Origin: Rebecca billardiae RCC1528
Taxonomy: Eukaryota > Haptophyta
NCBI GenBank assembly: GCA_965240325.2
Contig: OZ251229.1
Coordinates: 2,790,001-2,854,000 of the forward strand
Direction of reading: 5' to 3'
DNA length: 64,000 bases
Shown here: piece by piece, positions 48,774-60,190 of the stretch
How positions within the stretch are numbered: position 1 is the stretch's first letter
Layout: every line of letters starts with the position of its first letter
Program-made: the position numbers and the translations under genes
Notes under the pieces: generated by a model
The model's database searches: none
The model's input: the letters and a program-made list of their open reading frames with translations, nothing else
Told to the model about the DNA's origin: nothing

Positions 48774-50198
48774 ATGCTCCGCGGCTCCGGGAAGGGCGCG
48801 AGCCGCCACGCGACCCTCACCCTGCTCATCTTCGGGCCCGTCTCGCACCTGCTCGGCGGGCTCAAGCTCGTCGACGCTGCGGCGTGCGCCTCCTGCGACG
48901 GAGGCGAGCTGCTGTGCAGCACGAACACGGACACCGACTACCTCTTTGGCGCGGACGACTCGGGAGGCTACACCGGGCGGGACAAGCTCTGGTCGTTTAC
49001 GAACACCTATGGCGTGGACATCAAGCTTACGGTCAACACGCAGTCAACCCAACAAGACTTCGGTGACTCGACCGCGATCTCGATCTACAGCGACGAGGCG
49101 CTCACGACCCTCGTGGACCAGGATGGCACCGCCTGCTTCACCTATGCGTCTTATTCGGACGCGGGTCTGACGGTCACCGTCAGCTCGGGCACCACCGTCT
49201 ACGCGCTTATCGACGGCAAGCAAGACGGCTGGCCATTCGACGCTTACAGTCAAACCAAAGTCAATCTCAACATCTGCTGCTCGCTCACCTCCGCCACCCC
49301 CGATGTGTGCTCGGAGAGCTTCAGCAGCGATGGCGATTGCACCGATTCGTTTGCATCAGCGCCTCCCAGCCCACCCTCTCCTCCGCCCTCGCCGCCGCCA
49401 AGCCCGCCGCCCTCGCCTCCCCCATCACCGCCGCCGCCGAGCCCGCCGCCATCGCCGCCGCCATCACCGCTGCCGCCGAGCCCGCCGCCATCGCCGCCGC
49501 CGAGCCCGCCGCCATCCCCACCGCCGAGCCCGCCGCCGTCGCCGCCACCGAGCCCACCGCCGTCGCCACCACCGAGCCCGCCGCCCACGCCGCCGCCGAG
49601 CCCGCCGCCATCGCCGCCGCCTAGCCCGCCGCCCACGCCGCCGCCGAGCCCGCCGCCATCGCCGCCGCCGAGCCCGCCGCCATCCCCACCGCCGAGCCCG
49701 CCGCCATCGCCACCGCCAAGTCCACCGCCGTCGCCACCACCGAGCCCACCGCCGTCGCCACCACCGAGCCCGCCGCCGCCCAGTCCACCACCGAGCCCTC
49801 CCCCAAGTCCGCCGCCCGCACTCGTCGTGGGCGTCGACTGCATCTGCACGTCGGACGCCGCCCTGCTCGGGTCCGCACGCCGGCAGCTCGGCGCACTGCC
49901 ACACATCTCTGACGCGGTGGAGGAGCGCGAGGAGGCGCATGAGGAGGGTCGCGGGCGTGGCCGCGGGCGCCGTCGCCCGGCAGCCGCGCGCACTGCGCGC
50001 GGGGCCAACGGCTGGCGCGACGCGGGTGCGGCGCAGAGGGCGTCCCCGCCCCACGCGGCCGGCTTCTTCCGGGCGATGGCGCGGAGCGTCTCGCGCATCG
50101 GCGCCGCGGGCGAGCAGCAGCATTCCGCGCCTCAGCGGCGCGAGCTGCTTTTCGGCGGCCTGGCGCTGCTACCGTTGTGCCCGGACTACCTTTGCTGA
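48774..50198 (+). CDS. Secreted SPPP-repeat (hydroxyproline-rich type) protein, copy 1
   Basis: 474 residues, single exon. Residues 1-37 form a signal peptide (TLTLLIFGPVSHLLGGLKLV, cut near DAAA). A Cys-containing, beta-rich ectodomain follows to about residue 195 (LWSFTNTYGVDIKLTVNTQS, VTVSSGTTVYALIDGKQDGW). Then about 150 residues are almost only (PPSP)n, with a few T and L replacements. The tail has VVGVDCICTSDAALLG, a charged stretch EEREEAHEEGRGRGRGRRR and a hydrophobic Cys end (LLFGGLALLPLCPDYLC). SPPP tracts are the classic arabinosylated rods of algal wall and pherophorin proteins, so extracellular matrix or scale-associated function is likely but inferred. Copy 1 differs from copies 2 and 3 in the ectodomain (for example DYLFG, FTYASYS, GWPFDAYSQ) and has 57 fewer residues in the rod. 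Confidence 0.85.
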   Translation: MLRGSGKGASRHATLTLLIFGPVSHLLGGLKLVDAAACASCDGGELLCSTNTDTDYLFGADDSGGYTGRDKLWSFTNTYGVDIKLTVNTQSTQQDFGDSTAISIYSDEALTTLVDQDGTACFTYASYSDAGLTVTVSSGTTVYALIDGKQDGWPFDAYSQTKVNLNICCSLTSATPDVCSESFSSDGDCTDSFASAPPSPPSPPPSPPPSPPPSPPPSPPPPSPPPSPPPSPLPPSPPPSPPPSPPPSPPPSPPPSPPPSPPPSPPPSPPPTPPPSPPPSPPPSPPPTPPPSPPPSPPPSPPPSPPPSPPPSPPPSPPPSPPPSPPPSPPPSPPPPSPPPSPPPSPPPALVVGVDCICTSDAALLGSARRQLGALPHISDAVEEREEAHEEGRGRGRGRRRPAAARTARGANGWRDAGAAQRASPPHAAGFFRAMARSVSRIGAAGEQQHSAPQRRELLFGGLALLPLCPDYLC

Positions 50199-50451
50199 CG
50201 GCCCACACGCTAAGCCGGCCGTCTGAGCGAGGCCAGTGCCAGCCGCTCACGACCGCGTCCGGCGGCCAGCCGGCGCTGCGCCTGCATGCCATACACGACG
50301 ACTGTTGCCAGACTGTACGACGATCGACCTGCGGCTGGCCCCGCGCGACGACCGTGTCCGTGGCGGCTTCGTGCTGTGCCGCCGCGATATCGATGTATGA
50401 TGCGGCGATGAGTGCATGATGACTATTGACGACTATCAGTATTCAGACTGT

Positions 50452-50488
50452 TACAGGCAATCGCGGGCAATAAGGAGCTGTCACGTTA
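50452..50488. repeat. Solo terminus of the CAGG/TA element (unit 1)
   Basis: 37 bp starting TACAGGCAATCGCGGG are identical to the left end of the 510-bp element at 30695. No matching right end is seen nearby. Same-unit copies are at 56246-56282 and 62038-62074. Confidence 0.85.
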
Positions 50489-51099
50489 CTACTAGCCAAC
50501 TCGGGCCGAACTGACTCGAAACAATCACCGGTGCCCTCGCACCTCGGCACACACAGTGCTCCCTCTGGCTGTCTGCTCCGCGTGGCCTGGCGTGCACGTA
50601 GATAGAGTTGCGCTCATGCGTCGATCACGCCTCGCGCCCGCCTGTCGGCCGTCGCGCAGGCGCTGGTCGAACCCTACTCGGACCAGTGCAAATCATCTAG
50701 TATCTACTCCTGGCGCAGCGCTGCCCGGCGGCGCGCGGTGACGACAGACAGCGCGGTCAGCAGCAGCGGCCCGAACGAATCCGCGGCCCCGCACCGTGTT
50801 CCCTGGCTGTCAGCTCCACGTGGCCTGGCGTGCACGTGGAGTCGCGCTCATGCGTCGATCACGCCCTCGTCGCATCCGCCTGTACACAATCCGGGCGCCG
50901 GCGCCGGCGGCTGCGATGGGCCTGCGCGCCCGGCGCCGGCACCGGGGCGCAGCGGCGCGCCGCTGGAGTCTAGTTGTACGGGCATGCAACTGGTCTGTCA
51001 ATAGACGACTGCGACTGAGGGTGCACCGCCACCGCGGGCCCCGAACTACGTTCGTTCTACGGAAAAGGACCGCGAAACGCGGTCATACATTCATAGTCG

Positions 51100-51500
51100 T
51101 TAATATATATAAATTTGGTATAGACATGATGATATGATTGATGACCCATTGATGACATGATCGTGAAATAGTCCCGGTTCGTATAAAAAGTTCGCGAACG
51201 GGTTCGCACGAACGGGCCTTGTTCGTTCAGGTTCGCGTTCGTTTATCACATTGGCTGGCCTGGCCGGGCCAAGTTGAAGTTCGCGAACTCGCGAACCGGT
51301 TCGCGAACTGTCTTGAAGTAGTTACAATATGATAATATCGATTTTTCCTATTGAATCGAATAAATAATATCGGTTCTCGTAAGGTTCGCGAACGTTTGCG
51401 AGTTCGTTTATGAGAGGCGCGCCGCCGGCGAGCCGAGTGAGTTCGCGAACCTCCCGTGGTTCGCGAACCAAGGTTTTGTTTACGAGGCCACTATTATACA
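51100..51500. repeat. AT-rich block with TTCGCGAA palindromes (unit 1)
   Basis: After an AT run and ATTGATGAC twice, at least six TTCGCGAA palindromes occur between 51185 and 51470, most within GTTCGCGAAC or AGTTCGCGAAC. This contrasts with the GC-rich surroundings. The same block recurs in unit 2 at 56894-57294. Confidence 0.85.
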
Positions 51501-53179
51501 CGAATAACCGGCGGATCGCTGGTAGTCAAACAACATGTGCGGTACTAGGTTGTTTCGCCCCGCTCGTCCCGGGCGGGCGCGGCCGGCCCATCGGGCGAAG
51601 GATCATGCGGGCACCACCGCATATTGACAAGGGTACTCAGTAAGGCTCTGGAGCCCCGCCCCGGTGGCAGTCATCAACTCGGGTCGATCTGAGTCACATC
51701 ACAGTGCCGATTCACTCGACCTCCGTCGGTCCGCCGGGCCCGGCGGTCGTGCCGCGGGGCCGGCTGCGTTCCGGCGGGACGGCTCGGAGGCGCGCAGCTC
51801 GGAAGAGTGCTGCTAAAAGTGTATTGTTCGGCCCCACTCGTCCCGGGTGGGGGCGCCAGGACCTTCGGGCAAAGGATGACATGCGGGCACCACCGCATTG
51901 ACAAGGACACCTCGGAGCCCCGCTCGCCCGTGGCAGTCGTGCCCGCGGGGCCCGGCCGGCTGCATTGACCGGCTGTGAGGCGGCTTGGAAGAGTGCTGCA
52001 AAGTGTTGTTCGGCCCCGCGCGACCATGCGCTCGAGGTCGGCGCGTTGTCATAGATAATGCAGCTGGCAAGGCCAACGCCGGTCATACAGTAGTGCATCG
52101 TCCCTGTCTTGCCGGCAGCCGAAGGGCGAGCTCGAGCGGCGGCGCGCGGCCGCATCCGAGGCGAACGTCAGCGGATGTGCAGCGAGACGGTTCGATGCCA
52201 GCACGTGCTCGAGCTGCGGCGTCGTCATCTCATGCAGCTGCCATCGTCCCTGTCTTGCCGACAGCCGAAGGGCGAGCACGACGGCGGCGCGCCGCCGCAT
52301 CCGAGGCGAACATCAGCGGATGTGCAGCGCTTCTCCGCCTCCCGAGCAGCGGCTGACGCCAGTCGCTTCGCGTTGGCAGCAGCAGATGCAGCTGCAGCTT
52401 TGGCCGTGCGCTGCACCGTCCGAGCGGGCGGCGGGCGCGCAGCCACATTCTTGCCCCTTCTCCGCTGCCAGCTGCGCTGCTGCGTGGGCGTTTCGCTCCG
52501 ACCTCGCGGCAGCCACTGCTTGTGCAGCTGTGTGTGCAGCTTCCGCTCGCGCTGCAGCCCTCACGACCCGTGCGCTCGAGCCGATCAGAGCGGCGCTCGA
52601 GCCGATCAGAGCAGCATTAGCCCGAGTGATGGCCGGTCGAGCGAGTGTCGCGCGGCGACATCGGACGGCTTCGCTGAGGTACACGACTTAAGCGGCGGCT
52701 TTCCCGCGCGTGTCGGCTCGAGCGCTGCGAGAACGCCTGCAAGCGCCAACACCACCCACAGGGCGCACGGCCGCATGGGTGTGTCGTGCGGCTTTTTGGG
52801 CCGTGCGACCTTGGAGGACGCCGAGCGTGGGGGTGTGCAATCTCTGCGCATCGGTGTACCGTACTCATATTGACCGAAAATGAGCATTGACAGGGAGGTA
52901 TCATCCAATCAGATGATGGGCCTCATCTATGACCGCTCCTTTGCAGATATGTCCCGTGCGCGTGCGCATTGATATTGGACTTCGTCCTGATATTTGATGA
53001 TCGAAACCGGTTCCTGGATCATCGTGATGGTCAAAACGGTTGACCTTGGTGGGCTCGACGAGTGCCCATTCATGCCAACGTGCCGGAGCGCGGCAGATCT
53101 TCGATCTGGTACTTAGCGGGGCGAAAAGTCTGAAATCTGCAGATTTGGCCCGAGCGAGCGAGTCGCGCTTTAGTAGTGC

Positions 53180-54288
53180 CAAGGGAGTCAAGGGTGCCCG
53201 CGCCCCAGTGGCGCGCTCGGCGGATGTTGGGATACACCTTTTTGCCCGCGGCCCTGCGGCGGCGGCGGCGGTGGCGTGCTCCGCTGGCGGGGCGAGCGCA
53301 CGGGGCACGGCGCTGCGGGCGCGGATGTGCCCGCGAAGCCGGCGCGTGCGGACGGGCTGTTGCGGGAGAGTATCAGGCGCCCTCCTGCGACGCGCGACTT
53401 GCGCCACGCCTCTTTCGCCTCGGCTCAGAGCAGCGCGCACGCACGCGCCGCCTCAAGGCCAGCCTTGCCGCGCCGCAGCCGACCGCGCGCGCGCCGTGCG
53501 CGGCGTGGTCGGGAAGGAACGGGCGCTGCTGCCGGGCGAGATGGCGACATCATGGGCGCACGCCATGCCGCCCCGCGGCGCCGCGAAAGAGCACGAGAAC
53601 GGATCCGCACAGCTGTTGACGAGTGCTGATTTCTTGCCGTGCCTGAAGCCAGACCTGAGCTCGAAGAAGATGATGAAAGAGCATCAGCGCGAGGAAAGCG
53701 TCGCACCCAGCACTTCTACATGACCACGCGGTGATGAACATTCATGTAAGAGTAGCCCGCGTGCCCGTCTGGCACTGTTCTGTGTCTCAATGATCGTCCC
53801 GACAACGGTCACGACCGCGAGGCAGTGCACACCATTTGTGACAAGTCGAAAAGGCGTGCAAACGGACCGACGACACTCTCGTCAAGGCGTGGCGGGGCGG
53901 CATGGCGTGCGCCTATGATGTCGCCATCTCGCCCGGCAGCAGCGCCCGTTCCTTCCCGACCACGCCGCGCACGGCGCGCGCGCGGTCGGCTGCGGCGCGG
54001 CAAGGCTGGCCTTGAGGCGGCGCGTGCGTGCGCGCTGCTCTGAGCCGAGGCGAAAGAGGCGTGGCGCAAGTCGCGCGTCGCAGGAGGGCGCCAGATGCTC
54101 TCCCGCAACAGCCCGTCCGCACGCGCCGGCTTCGCGGGCACATCCGCGCCCGCAGCGCCGTGCCCCGTGCGCTCGCCCCGCCAGCGGAGCACGCCACCGC
54201 CGCCGCCGCCGCAGGGCCGCGGGCAAAAAGGTGTATCCCAACATCCGCCGAGCGCGCCACTGGGGCGCGGGCACCCTTGACTCCCTTG
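53180..54288. mobile_element. Foldback DNA element B (CAAGG ends, 7-bp duplication GTAGTGC), unit 1
   Basis: It is 1109 bp, with ends CAAGGGAGTCAAGGGTGCCC and its complement. The arms of about 400 bp (53180-53575, 53885-54288) are near-perfect inverted copies around a unique 310-bp centre. GTAGTGC flanks it at 53173-53179 and 54289-54295. It shares terminal sequence, duplication length, architecture and size with element A, but not the arm sequence. No transposase frame. It ends 109 bp before the ATG of SPPP copy 2. Confidence 0.88.
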
Positions 54289-54396
54289 GTAGTGCAGACG
54301 GCGTTCGTTTCAGTCGTGCGTGCGTTTCGCAGCAGCAGGAGTCGCGTGGTAGGCGTTATCAGGTGAGGTGCGTGAGGTAGGTGTGAGGTAGGCGCC

Positions 54397-55992
54397 ATGC
54401 TCCGCGGCTCCGGGAAGGGCGCGAGCCGCCACGCGACCCTCATCCTGCTCATCTTCGGGCCCGTCTCGCACCTGCTCGGCGGGCTCAAGCTCGTCGACGC
54501 TGCGGCGTGCGCCTCCTGCGACGGAGGCGAGCTGCTGTGCAGCACGAACACGGACACCGACCACCTCTTTGGCGCGGACGACTCGGGAGGCTACACCGGG
54601 CGGGACAAGCTCTGGTCGTTTACGAACGCCTATGGCGTGGACATCAAGCTTACGGTCAACACGCAGTCAACCCTCCGAGACTTCGGTGACTCGACCGCGA
54701 TCTCGATCTACAGCGACGAGGCGCTCACGACCCCCGTGGACCAGGATGGCACCGCCTGCGCAACCTATGGGCCTTATTCGGACGCGGGTCTGACGGTCAC
54801 CGTCAGCTCGGGCACCACCGTCTACGCGCTTATCGACGGCAAGCAAGACGGCTGGGCATACGACGATTACAGTGAAACCAAAGTCAATCTCAACATCTGC
54901 TGCTCGCTCACCTCCGCCACCCCCGATGTGTGCTCGACGAGCTTCAGCAGCGATGGCGATTGCACCGATTCGTTTGCATCAGCGCCTCCCAGCCCACCCT
55001 CTCCTCCGCCCTCGCCGCCGCCAAGCCCGCCGCCCTCGCCTCCCCCATCACCGCCGCCGCCGAGCCCGCCGCCATCGCCGCCGCCATCACCGCTGCCGCC
55101 GAGCCCGCCGCCATCGCCGCCGCCGAGCCCGCCGCCATCCCCACCGCCGAGCCCGCCGCCATTGCCGCCGCCCTCGCCACCGCCATCGCCGCCGCCGCCG
55201 AGCCCGCCGCCATCGCCGCCGCCAAGCCCGCCGCCCACGCCGCCGCCGAGCCCGCCGCCATCGCCGCCGCCGAGCCCGCCGCCATCCCCACCGCCGAGCC
55301 CGCCGCCATCGCCACCGCCAAGTCCACCGCCGTCGCCGCCACCGAGCCCACCGCCGTCGCCACCACCGAGCCCGCCGCCCACGCCGCCGCCGAGCCCGCC
55401 GCCATCGCCGCCGCCTAGCCCGCCGCCCACGCCGCCGCCGAGCCCGCCGCCATCGCCGCCGCCGAGCCCGCCGCCATCCCCACCGCCGAGCCCGCCGCCA
55501 TCGCCACCGCCAAGTCCACCGCCGTCGCCACCACCGAGCCCACCGCCGTCGCCACCACCGAGCCCGCCGCCGCCCAGTCCACCACCGAGCCCTCCCCCAA
55601 GTCCGCCGCCCGCACTCGTCGTGGGCGTCGACTGCATCTGCACGTCGGACGCCGCCCTGCTCGGGTCCGCACGCCGGCAGCTCGGCGCACTGCCACACAT
55701 CTCTGACGCGGTGGAGGAGCGCGAGGAGGCGCATGAGGAGGGTCGCGGGCGTGGCCGCGGGCGCCGTCGCCCGGCAGCCGCGCGCACTGCGCGCGGGGCC
55801 AACGGCTGGCGCGACGCGGGTGCGGCGCAGAGGGCGTCCCCGCCCCACGCGGCCGGCTTCTTCCGGGCGATGGCGCGGAGCGTCTCGCGCATCGGCGCCG
55901 CGGGCGAGCAGCAGCATTCCGCGCCTCAGCGGCGCGAGCTGCTTTTCGGCGGCCTGGCGCTGCTACCGTTGTGCCCGGACTACCTTTGCTGA
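54397..55992 (+). CDS. Secreted SPPP-repeat protein, copy 2
   Basis: 531 residues, same plan as copy 1: signal peptide, ectodomain to about residue 195, an SPPP rod of about 208 residues (54992-55617) and the same charged Cys-ended tail. The rod is 57 residues longer than in copy 1. Against copy 3 I see two amino-acid changes, TNAYGVD (copy 3 TNTYGVD) and TTPVDQ (copy 3 TTLVDQ). Its immediate upstream sequence differs from that of copy 1, because foldback element B lies there. Confidence 0.85.
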   Translation: MLRGSGKGASRHATLILLIFGPVSHLLGGLKLVDAAACASCDGGELLCSTNTDTDHLFGADDSGGYTGRDKLWSFTNAYGVDIKLTVNTQSTLRDFGDSTAISIYSDEALTTPVDQDGTACATYGPYSDAGLTVTVSSGTTVYALIDGKQDGWAYDDYSETKVNLNICCSLTSATPDVCSTSFSSDGDCTDSFASAPPSPPSPPPSPPPSPPPSPPPSPPPPSPPPSPPPSPLPPSPPPSPPPSPPPSPPPSPPPLPPPSPPPSPPPPSPPPSPPPSPPPTPPPSPPPSPPPSPPPSPPPSPPPSPPPSPPPSPPPSPPPSPPPSPPPTPPPSPPPSPPPSPPPTPPPSPPPSPPPSPPPSPPPSPPPSPPPSPPPSPPPSPPPSPPPSPPPPSPPPSPPPSPPPALVVGVDCICTSDAALLGSARRQLGALPHISDAVEEREEAHEEGRGRGRGRRRPAAARTARGANGWRDAGAAQRASPPHAAGFFRAMARSVSRIGAAGEQQHSAPQRRELLFGGLALLPLCPDYLC

Positions 55993-56245
55993 CGGCCCAC
56001 ACGCTAAGCCGGCCGTCTGAGCGAGGCCAGTGCCAGCCGCTCACGACCGCGTCCGGCGGCCAGCCGGCGCTGCGCCTGCATGCCATACACGACGACTGTT
56101 GCCAGACTGTACGACGATCGACCTGCGGCTGGCCCCGCGCGACGACCGTGTCCGTGGCGGCTTCGTGCTGTGCCGCCGCGATATCGATGTATGATGCGGC
56201 GATGAGTGCATGATGACTATTGACGACTATCAGTATTCAGACTGT

Positions 56246-56282
56246 TACAGGCAATCGCGGGCAATAAGGAGCTGTCACGTTA
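56246..56282. repeat. Solo terminus of the CAGG/TA element (unit 2)
   Basis: The second copy of the 37-bp terminus, 5794 bp after the first. Confidence 0.85.
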
Positions 56283-56893
56283 CTACTAGCCAACTCGGGC
56301 CGAACTGACTCGAAACAATCACCGGTGCCCTCGCACCTCGGCACACACAGTGCTCCCTCTGGCTGTCTGCTCCGCGTGGCCTGGCGTGCACGTAGATAGA
56401 GTTGCGCTCATGCGTCGATCACGCCTCGCGCCCGCCTGTCGGCCGTCGCGCAGGCGCTGGTCGAACCCTACTCGGACCAGTGCAAATCATCTAGTATCTA
56501 CTCCTGGCGCAGCGCTGCCCGGCGGCGCGCGGTGACGACAGACAGCGCGGTCAGCAGCAGCGGCCCGAACGAATCCGCGGCCCCGCACCGTGTTCCCTGG
56601 CTGTCAGCTCCACGTGGCCTGGCGTGCACGTGGAGTCGCGCTCATGCGTCGATCACGCCCTCGTCGCATCCGCCTGTACACAATCCGGGCGCCGGCGCCG
56701 GCGGCTGCGATGGGCCTGCGCGCCCGGCGCCGGCACCGGGGCGCAGCGGCGCGCCGCTGGAGTCTAGTTGTACGGGCATGCAACTGGTCTGTCAATAGAC
56801 GACTGCGACTGAGGGTGCACCGCCACCGCGGGCCCCGAACTACGTTCGTTCTACGGAAAAGGACCGCGAAACGCGGTCATACATTCATAGTCG

Positions 56894-57294
56894 TTAATAT
56901 ATATAAATTTGGTATAGACATGATGATATGATTGATGACCCATTGATGACATGATCGTGAAATAGTCCCGGTTCGTATAAAAAGTTCGCGAACGGGTTCG
57001 CACGAACGGGCCTTGTTCGTTCAGGTTCGCGTTCGTTTATCACATTGGCTGGCCTGGCCGGGCCAAGTTGAAGTTCGCGAACTCGCGAACCGGTTCGCGA
57101 ACTGTCTTGAAGTAGTTACAATATGATAATATCGATTTTTCCTATTGAATCGAATAAATAATATCGGTTCTCGTAAGGTTCGCGAACGTTTGCGAGTTCG
57201 TTTATGAGAGGCGCGCCGCCGGCGAGCCGAGTGAGTTCGCGAACCTCCCGTGGTTCGCGAACCAAGGTTTTGTTTACGAGGCCACTATTATACA
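56894..57294. repeat. AT-rich block with TTCGCGAA palindromes (unit 2)
   Basis: Same block as 51100-51500, at the expected tandem offset of 5794 bp. Confidence 0.85.
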
Positions 57295-58973
57295 CGAATA
57301 ACCGGCGGATCGCTGGTAGTCAAACAACATGTGCGGTACTAGGTTGTTTCGCCCCGCTCGTCCCGGGCGGGCGCGGCCGGCCCATCGGGCGAAGGATCAT
57401 GCGGGCACCACCGCATATTGACAAGGGTACTCAGTAAGGCTCTGGAGCCCCGCCCCGGTGGCAGTCATCAACTCGGGTCGATCTGAGTCACATCACAGTG
57501 CCGATTCACTCGACCTCCGTCGGTCCGCCGGGCCCGGCGGTCGTGCCGCGGGGCCGGCTGCGTTCCGGCGGGACGGCTCGGAGGCGCGCAGCTCGGAAGA
57601 GTGCTGCTAAAAGTGTATTGTTCGGCCCCACTCGTCCCGGGTGGGGGCGCCAGGACCTTCGGGCAAAGGATGACATGCGGGCACCACCGCATTGACAAGG
57701 ACACCTCGGAGCCCCGCTCGCCCGTGGCAGTCGTGCCCGCGGGGCCCGGCCGGCTGCATTGACCGGCTGTGAGGCGGCTTGGAAGAGTGCTGCAAAGTGT
57801 TGTTCGGCCCCGCGCGACCATGCGCTCGAGGTCGGCGCGTTGTCATAGATAATGCAGCTGGCAAGGCCAACGCCGGTCATACAGTAGTGCATCGTCCCTG
57901 TCTTGCCGGCAGCCGAAGGGCGAGCTCGAGCGGCGGCGCGCGGCCGCATCCGAGGCGAACGTCAGCGGATGTGCAGCGAGACGGTTCGATGCCAGCACGT
58001 GCTCGAGCTGCGGCGTCGTCATCTCATGCAGCTGCCATCGTCCCTGTCTTGCCGACAGCCGAAGGGCGAGCACGACGGCGGCGCGCCGCCGCATCCGAGG
58101 CGAACATCAGCGGATGTGCAGCGCTTCTCCGCCTCCCGAGCAGCGGCTGACGCCAGTCGCTTCGCGTTGGCAGCAGCAGATGCAGCTGCAGCTTTGGCCG
58201 TGCGCTGCACCGTCCGAGCGGGCGGCGGGCGCGCAGCCACATTCTTGCCCCTTCTCCGCTGCCAGCTGCGCTGCTGCGTGGGCGTTTCGCTCCGACCTCG
58301 CGGCAGCCACTGCTTGTGCAGCTGTGTGTGCAGCTTCCGCTCGCGCTGCAGCCCTCACGACCCGTGCGCTCGAGCCGATCAGAGCGGCGCTCGAGCCGAT
58401 CAGAGCAGCATTAGCCCGAGTGATGGCCGGTCGAGCGAGTGTCGCGCGGCGACATCGGACGGCTTCGCTGAGGTACACGACTTAAGCGGCGGCTTTCCCG
58501 CGCGTGTCGGCTCGAGCGCTGCGAGAACGCCTGCAAGCGCCAACACCACCCACAGGGCGCACGGCCGCATGGGTGTGTCGTGCGGCTTTTTGGGCCGTGC
58601 GACCTTGGAGGACGCCGAGCGTGGGGGTGTGCAATCTCTGCGCATCGGTGTACCGTACTCATATTGACCGAAAATGAGCATTGACAGGGAGGTATCATCC
58701 AATCAGATGATGGGCCTCATCTATGACCGCTCCTTTGCAGATATGTCCCGTGCGCGTGCGCATTGATATTGGACTTCGTCCTGATATTTGATGATCGAAA
58801 CCGGTTCCTGGATCATCGTGATGGTCAAAACGGTTGACCTTGGTGGGCTCGACGAGTGCCCATTCATGCCAACGTGCCGGAGCGCGGCAGATCTTCGATC
58901 TGGTACTTAGCGGGGCGAAAAGTCTGAAATCTGCAGATTTGGCCCGAGCGAGCGAGTCGCGCTTTAGTAGTGC

Positions 58974-60082
58974 CAAGGGAGTCAAGGGTGCCCGCGCCCC
59001 AGTGGCGCGCTCGGCGGATGTTGGGATACACCTTTTTGCCCGCGGCCCTGCGGCGGCGGCGGCGGTGGCGTGCTCCGCTGGCGGGGCGAGCGCACGGGGC
59101 ACGGCGCTGCGGGCGCGGATGTGCCCGCGAAGCCGGCGCGTGCGGACGGGCTGTTGCGGGAGAGTATCAGGCGCCCTCCTGCGACGCGCGACTTGCGCCA
59201 CGCCTCTTTCGCCTCGGCTCAGAGCAGCGCGCACGCACGCGCCGCCTCAAGGCCAGCCTTGCCGCGCCGCAGCCGACCGCGCGCGCGCCGTGCGCGGCGT
59301 GGTCGGGAAGGAACGGGCGCTGCTGCCGGGCGAGATGGCGACATCATGGGCGCACGCCATGCCGCCCCGCGGCGCCGCGAAAGAGCACGAGAACGGATCC
59401 GCACAGCTGTTGACGAGTGCTGATTTCTTGCCGTGCCTGAAGCCAGACCTGAGCTCGAAGAAGATGATGAAAGAGCATCAGCGCGAGGAAAGCGTCGCAC
59501 CCAGCACTTCTACATGACCACGCGGTGATGAACATTCATGTAAGAGTAGCCCGCGTGCCCGTCTGGCACTGTTCTGTGTCTCAATGATCGTCCCGACAAC
59601 GGTCACGACCGCGAGGCAGTGCACACCATTTGTGACAAGTCGAAAAGGCGTGCAAACGGACCGACGACACTCTCGTCAAGGCGTGGCGGGGCGGCATGGC
59701 GTGCGCCTATGATGTCGCCATCTCGCCCGGCAGCAGCGCCCGTTCCTTCCCGACCACGCCGCGCACGGCGCGCGCGCGGTCGGCTGCGGCGCGGCAAGGC
59801 TGGCCTTGAGGCGGCGCGTGCGTGCGCGCTGCTCTGAGCCGAGGCGAAAGAGGCGTGGCGCAAGTCGCGCGTCGCAGGAGGGCGCCAGATGCTCTCCCGC
59901 AACAGCCCGTCCGCACGCGCCGGCTTCGCGGGCACATCCGCGCCCGCAGCGCCGTGCCCCGTGCGCTCGCCCCGCCAGCGGAGCACGCCACCGCCGCCGC
60001 CGCCGCAGGGCCGCGGGCAAAAAGGTGTATCCCAACATCCGCCGAGCGCGCCACTGGGGCGCGGGCACCCTTGACTCCCTTG
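58974..60082. mobile_element. Foldback DNA element B, unit 2 copy
   Basis: Copied with the tandem unit: same ends, same arms and the same GTAGTGC flanks as 53180-54288, so it is not an independent insertion. It ends 109 bp before the ATG of SPPP copy 3. Confidence 0.88.
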
Positions 60083-60190
60083 GTAGTGCAGACGGCGTTC
60101 GTTTCAGTCGTGCGTGCGTTTCGCAGCAGCAGGAGTCGCGTGGTAGGCGTTATCAGGTGAGGTGCGTGAGGTAGGTGTGAGGTAGGCGCC

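Larger units (their letters stand above)
50199..53179. other. Unit 1 spacer
   Basis: Non-coding and repeat-rich. 50562-50625 and 50800-50865 are diverged direct repeats (GTGGCCTGGCGTGCACGT core). 51545-51690, 51800-51945 and 51983-52020 repeat a segment around TCGTCCCGGG, GCGGGCACCACCGCAT and GAAGAGTGCTGC. 52098-52183 and 52243-52331 are direct repeats of about 88 bp (CATCGTCCCTGTCTTGCCG to CAGCGGATGTGCAGCG). CTCGAGCCGATCAGAGC occurs twice near 52577-52613. Several frames of 100-250 codons exist but without coding composition. Confidence 0.7.
55993..58973. other. Unit 2 spacer
   Basis: It looks base-for-base the same as the unit 1 spacer at 50199-53179, including the solo element terminus (56246-56282) and the internal direct repeats. 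No gene is supported. Confidence 0.7.

Noticed and set aside
49250-50098. Long glycine-rich frame (GGGLGGGDGG repeats) on the minus strand, also at 54867-55892 and 60661-61686
   Set aside because: It is the exact antisense of the SPPP-coding tract; the plus-strand frame has a signal peptide and sensible ends.
52109-52873. Frame of 254 codons in the unit spacer (also 57903-58667)
   Set aside because: It spans direct non-coding repeats, lacks codon bias and has no recognisable domain.
53176-54274. Paired 130-150-codon frames in the arms of element B
   Set aside because: The same peptide on both strands only reflects the inverted arms; Arg-rich composition argues against coding.
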